DNA from: Rugamonas rubra
Lineage (GTDB): Bacteria > Pseudomonadota > Gammaproteobacteria > Burkholderiales > Burkholderiaceae_D
DNA: 49,256 nt
Assembly (NCBI RefSeq): GCF_900114705.1
Contig: NZ_FOTW01000014.1
Coordinates: forward strand, 156,267-205,522
Reading direction: 5' to 3'
Within the stretch, counting starts at the first letter, position 1, and every line of letters begins with the position of its first letter. Shown in pieces: positions 45,990-49,256 of this stretch. The notes below the pieces were generated by a model, which saw nothing but the letters and a program-made list of their open reading frames with translations, was not told the origin of the DNA and did not search any database. Position numbers and translations under genes: made by a program.

Positions 45990-46982
45990 TTACTCGTTAC
46001 GGCCAGAAATTAGGTTCGCATTGATCCACGATGCCACGTCGGTAACCGGCAGGGCGCGATGGCTATTGAACGTGCCACTCTTATCCCAAGCAACCCCCCG
46101 TCCCTGAGCAAAGGCTGCACGATACTTGCGCATCATATTGTGCGGGTCGCGGGCCAACTCGCCCAGCAAAAACTCCTCGCTCCACTCCGAACGGCTGAAG
46201 GGGTGGCCAAGTGCCGCTTGCAGCTTGTCGGCGACCTCCCCATACGTCACGGTGTCGCCTGCTAGATACACGATCTCGTTCCGGATACGGGGTTGAGCGA
46301 ACACGATCTCGGCAGTCAGCGCGCCGATATCATCCGGAGTCGTCAGCGTCACAGCGGTGTCGAGGCTGCCAAGGGCGTGAACTGCGTTTTCTTTAAGATC
46401 GACGACACCGAATTCCGGCTCAAACAGGTAGCTCATGAACATGCCGGTCGAGATGATGACCCACTCAGTCTGATGCTGGCCACGCAGCAACTCGCGCACG
46501 TCCAACTGGGCGTCGAAGATGTCCTGCGGACTGCCGCGACCGATCAAGTCAAAATCGACGCCGAACTGCCATGGGAAGTACCTCGGGATTCGCGCCAGCA
46601 GGGCAGCCCGCGCCAACTTCATTGGCGTGTCGATGCCCGCCGCATAGCCCGCGCAACCGATGACTGTGTCATATTGCCCGAATACTGCGACGAGCTCATC
46701 GATGGAGCTCTTCACAAGATCGCCTATTACGATCTCGATCCCAAGACCTCGGATCTCGGCGATATCATGTTGCTTGCCTGGCGAACTGGACACAACGGCG
46801 CTTGCGCGAAGCAGCACGCTGATCTTCACACCGTCGATGTCCTTCGCGCGTTGCGCAAGACTGCGCAGCACCGGTAGGCCGAGTTCCCCGGCACCGAGCA
46901 CGAGAATATTGTGAGACATAGCGTCAGGATCTGCTTGGTTCATCGTTAGCGGCACCAGCAGTTGGCGGTCTTGATCGGACAT
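45990..46982 (-). CDS. NmrA-like NAD(P)-binding protein
   Basis: 330 residues. NILVLGAGELGLPVLRSLAQRA is the dinucleotide loop; LGIEIVIGDL, YDTVIGCAGYAAGIDTPMKLARAA and RYFPWQFGVDFDLIGRG follow as in NmrA/isoflavone-reductase-like proteins, which either reduce aromatic substrates or sense NADP. ATG 46982 has AGGAGA upstream; an internal start at MSHNILVL is possible. It is divergent from a LysR-type gene, a classic regulator-target pair. Confidence 0.85.
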   Translation of the reverse strand: MSDQDRQLLVPLTMNQADPDAMSHNILVLGAGELGLPVLRSLAQRAKDIDGVKISVLLRASAVVSSSPGKQHDIAEIRGLGIEIVIGDLVKSSIDELVAVFGQYDTVIGCAGYAAGIDTPMKLARAALLARIPRYFPWQFGVDFDLIGRGSPQDIFDAQLDVRELLRGQHQTEWVIISTGMFMSYLFEPEFGVVDLKENAVHALGSLDTAVTLTTPDDIGALTAEIVFAQPRIRNEIVYLAGDTVTYGEVADKLQAALGHPFSRSEWSEEFLLGELARDPHNMMRKYRAAFAQGRGVAWDKSGTFNSHRALPVTDVASWINANLISGRNE

Positions 46983-47009
46983 TGTCGATTTCTCCTGTAG
47001 GTTTGATAC

Positions 47010-47029
47010 CTGCACTCTAGCGAGTGCAG
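47010..47029. promoter_or_regulatory. LysR-type operator candidate
   Basis: CTGCACTC-TAGC-GAGTGCAG, a perfect inverted repeat with 8-base arms in the 145-base spacer between the NmrA-like and LysR genes, 28 bases before the NmrA-like start. It contains a T-N11-A core as bound by LysR-type proteins. Confidence 0.6.
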
Positions 47030-47127
47030 CGACGCAGAAAAAGTAGCCCTGGAGGTTTTCACCATGCAGAAAATGCGAACAATGTTGGGTTATAGTGCCG
47101 TTTTCTCTATCGCTATCAGGACAACAC

Positions 47128-48057
47128 ATGGATCGCGTACAAGCAATGCAGGTATTTCTTCGCGTGGTCGACAGCAGGAGTTTTGTACGCGCAGCAGAGA
47201 CCCTGGGCTTACCGGCGTCATCAGTCACAGGCATCATCAAAAGGCTCGAAAAACATTTGCAGATACGCCTGCTGAACCGTTCCACCAGAACCCTTAGCTT
47301 GACGCCGGAAGGCGAGCGGTACTTCTACCGCTGCCGCGAGATACTCGACCTGATTGACGACACGGAATCCAGCCTACACGGCTCTGCAGAGCGTCCGCAA
47401 GGGCGGCTGCGTGTGGATATGCCGGGTGGCATAGCAAATGCCTTGATCCTGCCACAGTTGGAGCATTTTCAGCGGCGCTACCCCGATATCTACCTAATGA
47501 TCGGCGTAAATGATCGTCAAGTGGACTTGATCCAGGAAGGCGTCGATTGCGTCATCCGCACCGGCAGCCTCCAGGACTCAACGCTCGTCGCGCGCCGTTT
47601 GGGGGAGTTGCGTTGGGTCACCTGCGCGGCGCCGTCCTATTTGGAAGAAAAGGGTATTCCCAAGGGGCTGGAGGATTTGCCACTACACAGGGCGGTCCAC
47701 TACTTTTCCAGCACGACGCGGCGGGGAAGTGAGCTGCATTTTGCCGAGGATGGAGAGAGCGTCACTGTTCCGGTTCCTGGCACGGTGGCAGTTAACGAGA
47801 CTGGGCTGTACATCAAGCTGGGCCTCGACGGACGCGGTCTGATGCAGTTGGCTGAGATTCTGGTGGCGGACCAATTGCGGGCCGGAGAATTGGTCGAGGT
47901 ACTGGCCGACAGGCGGCCGGCACCTGTGCCGGTATCACTGCTTTACCCCCACCACCGCTTTCTCTCTCCGACGATGCGGGCGTTCGCCGATTGGACGGCC
48001 GAGCTGTTCAGCAATGTCGGCTACGCGGCGCTTCTGCATGAACGTGACAAATCGTGA
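47128..48057 (+). CDS. LysR family transcriptional regulator
   Basis: 309 residues. The N-terminal winged helix-turn-helix MDRVQAMQVFLRVVDSRSFVRAAETLGLPASSVTGIIKRLEKHL is followed by the co-inducer domain (about 90-300, GRLRVDMPGGIANALILPQLEHFQRRYPDI). It belongs to the group typified by LTTRs next to oxidoreductases and likely controls the divergent NmrA-like gene. AGGA is upstream of ATG 47128; an earlier in-frame start at 47095 is less likely. Confidence 0.92.
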   Translation: MDRVQAMQVFLRVVDSRSFVRAAETLGLPASSVTGIIKRLEKHLQIRLLNRSTRTLSLTPEGERYFYRCREILDLIDDTESSLHGSAERPQGRLRVDMPGGIANALILPQLEHFQRRYPDIYLMIGVNDRQVDLIQEGVDCVIRTGSLQDSTLVARRLGELRWVTCAAPSYLEEKGIPKGLEDLPLHRAVHYFSSTTRRGSELHFAEDGESVTVPVPGTVAVNETGLYIKLGLDGRGLMQLAEILVADQLRAGELVEVLADRRPAPVPVSLLYPHHRFLSPTMRAFADWTAELFSNVGYAALLHERDKS

Positions 48058-48133
48058 ACTTTGCACGCAAGCAAGATGTTATCCTGATTATGGCGGCGGC
48101 ATTCGGCCAGCAGCAGACGCTCAAAACAACTAC

Positions 48134-48175
48134 ACATTAAACATTAAACATTAAACATTAAACATTAAACATTAA
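48134..48175. repeat. Six-copy heptanucleotide repeat ACATTAA
   Basis: Six perfect head-to-tail ACATTAA units (42 bases) end 13 bases before the ATG of the next gene. Simple repeats of this length are prone to slippage. The surrounding 48058-48188 has no other gene. Confidence 0.93.
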
Positions 48176-48188
48176 ACCACAACCGCAT

Positions 48189-48554
48189 ATGGACTACGAC
48201 CCACTTTCCGAAGTTATCGATGAACCACTTTTTATAGATAGTTCGATTCTTGAAGAGTTGATAGCATTTCGAGGTGCTGAAAAACTTGACAATCTACCAG
48301 GCATTAATACGACCGCCGAAAAGGCCAGATTGTCGAACGTACTGAACGGCCTTTTGGACCGCTTGCTCTGCGATATCGAGGCGCACCCCAGCAAGTTGTG
48401 GGTGTTGACTGAATTTCAAAAGGCGCTGGTACTGCTAGAAGGAGAGGATACTGAAGGGCGTGAGCATTTCGGTATGGAGATGGAAAATATTATGGACATC
48501 TTGGGTATCGATAGCTCGGATGGCTTGCTTACCGCCTACCTGGGTGGGATATAG
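48189..48554 (+). CDS. DUF4844-like small acidic protein
   Basis: 121 residues, acidic and helical. PSKLWVLTEFQKALVLLEGEDTEGREHFGMEMENIMDILGIDSSDGLL resembles DUF4844 proteins, some of which sit where immunity proteins do. No toxin gene is adjacent. There is no clear ribosome site before ATG 48189, as the repeat tract takes its place. GC content is low for the window. Confidence 0.6.
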   Translation: MDYDPLSEVIDEPLFIDSSILEELIAFRGAEKLDNLPGINTTAEKARLSNVLNGLLDRLLCDIEAHPSKLWVLTEFQKALVLLEGEDTEGREHFGMEMENIMDILGIDSSDGLLTAYLGGI

Positions 48555-48636
48555 AGAAGTCTTTGGTCATCAACCGGCCAAAACCTGTCATTCTGGATCT
48601 ATAAATTGATTCACAACGCTATCGTCAGGAGATGCA

Positions 48637-49032
48637 ATGCAATATGTGGAGTTGGTCGCAGTCATAGCGGTGCTTCAATTTCTTCTTTTCGGTGCAATGA
48701 CGGGGCGCGCTCGCAGCCAGTCCGGTCTTAAGGCACCGGCGGTCACAGGTCACGAGGGCTTTGAACGCATGTATCGAGTCCAAATGAACACATTGGAACT
48801 CCTCATTGCCTTTCTGCCCGCGCTATTTCTAGCCGCTCAATATTGGCCTACCACTTGGGCTGCCGGATTGGGTATCGTCTATGTGATTGGCCGACATTTG
48901 TACTGGCGCGCCTATGTCCGCGACCCGTCAAAACGGGCAATTGGTTTCATGATGTCATTGCTTCCCACAATTGCTCTCCTTGTCTTGGCGCTTGTGGGAA
49001 TCATCTTGTCGCTGACGGGCATCAAAGCTTAG
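48637..49032 (+). CDS. MAPEG family membrane protein
   Basis: 131 residues with four membrane segments (about 4-22, 50-68, 72-90, 105-127). GFERMYRVQMNTLELLIAFLPALFLAAQYWP and YVIGRHLYWRAYVRDPSKRAIGF are the MAPEG signature (membrane-associated eicosanoid and glutathione metabolism proteins). In bacteria such proteins may conjugate glutathione in the inner membrane. AGGAG lies before the ATG. Confidence 0.9.
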   Translation: MQYVELVAVIAVLQFLLFGAMTGRARSQSGLKAPAVTGHEGFERMYRVQMNTLELLIAFLPALFLAAQYWPTTWAAGLGIVYVIGRHLYWRAYVRDPSKRAIGFMMSLLPTIALLVLALVGIILSLTGIKA

Positions 49033-49062
49033 TCCGGCAACTGACACATGTCCGCCAAAACC

Positions 49063-49256
49063 GGCGTTGTTGCATAAATCCTGCAGCAACCAGGGCTGAC
49101 GTTTACGCGCAACAACTGGTGCCGCAGGGCTGTTAACTTTGGACGAACTCCCGTAGATTCTGGTCTTTTGCCTGAAACGATGCGCAAGGACGAACAACAG
49201 CGGCAGGAACCCAAGGGGCAGTACCGGGTAAAAAACTGGCCGGCCTACAACGCCGG
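49063..49256 (+). mobile_element. Left end of an IS5-type insertion sequence
   Basis: GGCGTTGTTGCATAAATC at 49063 is the typical terminal sequence of IS5-group elements, and a transposase-like reading frame begins at 49180. The element continues past the window, so its right end and target duplication cannot be seen. Confidence 0.75.
49180..49256 (+). CDS. IS5 family transposase, N-terminal part (cut by window end)
   Basis: 25 residues visible: MRKDEQQRQEPKG then QYRVKNWPAYNAG. The pattern K-x-x-YRVxNWxxYN is the start of IS5/IS903-type transposases. The catalytic DDE residues lie outside the window. Confidence 0.7.
   Translation, partial: MRKDEQQRQEPKGQYRVKNWPAYNA

Noticed and set aside
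48134..48175. Short CRISPR-like array
   Set aside because: Units are 7 bases with no spacers and no cas genes nearby; it is a simple tandem repeat.
48189..48554. Toxin-immunity pair
   Set aside because: The protein resembles a family sometimes linked to immunity, but no toxin gene is adjacent.

Overview
The window is GC-rich, densely coded chromosomal DNA. Gene content and order (rnr-rlmB; cysS-DNA glycosylase-accA-tilS-lysC; paired cyclophilins next to lpxH; hpd beside an aromatic aminotransferase and an Lrp regulator) point to a betaproteobacterium of the order Burkholderiales, most likely Oxalobacteraceae (Massilia/Duganella/Janthinobacterium type). The genus is inferred from synteny and protein style; no database was searched.

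Layout. 1-5.3 kb: tRNA-Leu(CAG), then rnr, rlmB, cysE and yceH. 5.4-11.9 kb, mostly minus strand: a solute-binding protein, an NAD(P)-binding protein, an SDR remnant, a family 9 glycosyltransferase, a secreted alpha/beta hydrolase, and a GntR-ABC-permease operon with a clear operator and a tiny leader ORF. 12-16.4 kb: a DUF1439-type lipoprotein, a membrane/TPR protein, a second solute-binding protein, lpxH and two cyclophilins. 16.7-22.8 kb: the housekeeping run cysS, DNA glycosylase, accA, tilS, lysC.

22.8-27.95 kb is the most unusual part. Two identical tRNA-Ser(GCU) genes, each with its own promoter and terminator, lie in direct orientation on either side of a hybrid histidine kinase gene. 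Each tRNA is followed by a second unit that folds like a tRNA-derived RNA: it keeps the tRNA-Ser 3' end and can rebuild the acceptor stem, with paired changes between the two copies. In copy A a complete group II intron sits just after the terminator hairpin; copy B gives the intron-free site, so both intron boundaries can be read.

28-39.5 kb: DUF3079 protein, a heptad-repeat membrane protein, a periplasmic creatininase-family protein, a beta-propeller protein, hpd, an aromatic aminotransferase, an Lrp regulator, an aldo/keto reductase, a gene graveyard (C-terminal TetR piece plus an orphan fragment), an FAD amine oxidase, two GNAT acetyltransferases and an unknown protein. 39.6-43.4 kb: a 1262-residue Ig-repeat/RTX-like/DUF4214 secreted adhesin. 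43.6-49.3 kb looks accessory: two diverging paralogous hydrolases (one lacking the nucleophile serine, one truncated), small lower-GC genes, an NmrA-like/LysR divergent pair, a heptanucleotide repeat tract, a MAPEG protein, and the start of an IS5-type insertion sequence cut by the window end.

How genes work together: hpd and the aminotransferase form the first two steps of tyrosine breakdown and probably answer to the neighbouring Lrp regulator; rnr/rlmB serve RNA metabolism; cysE, cysS, accA, tilS and lysC are core biosynthesis and translation; the GntR operon is probably envelope-stress or antibiotic responsive, as known for the YtrA subfamily.
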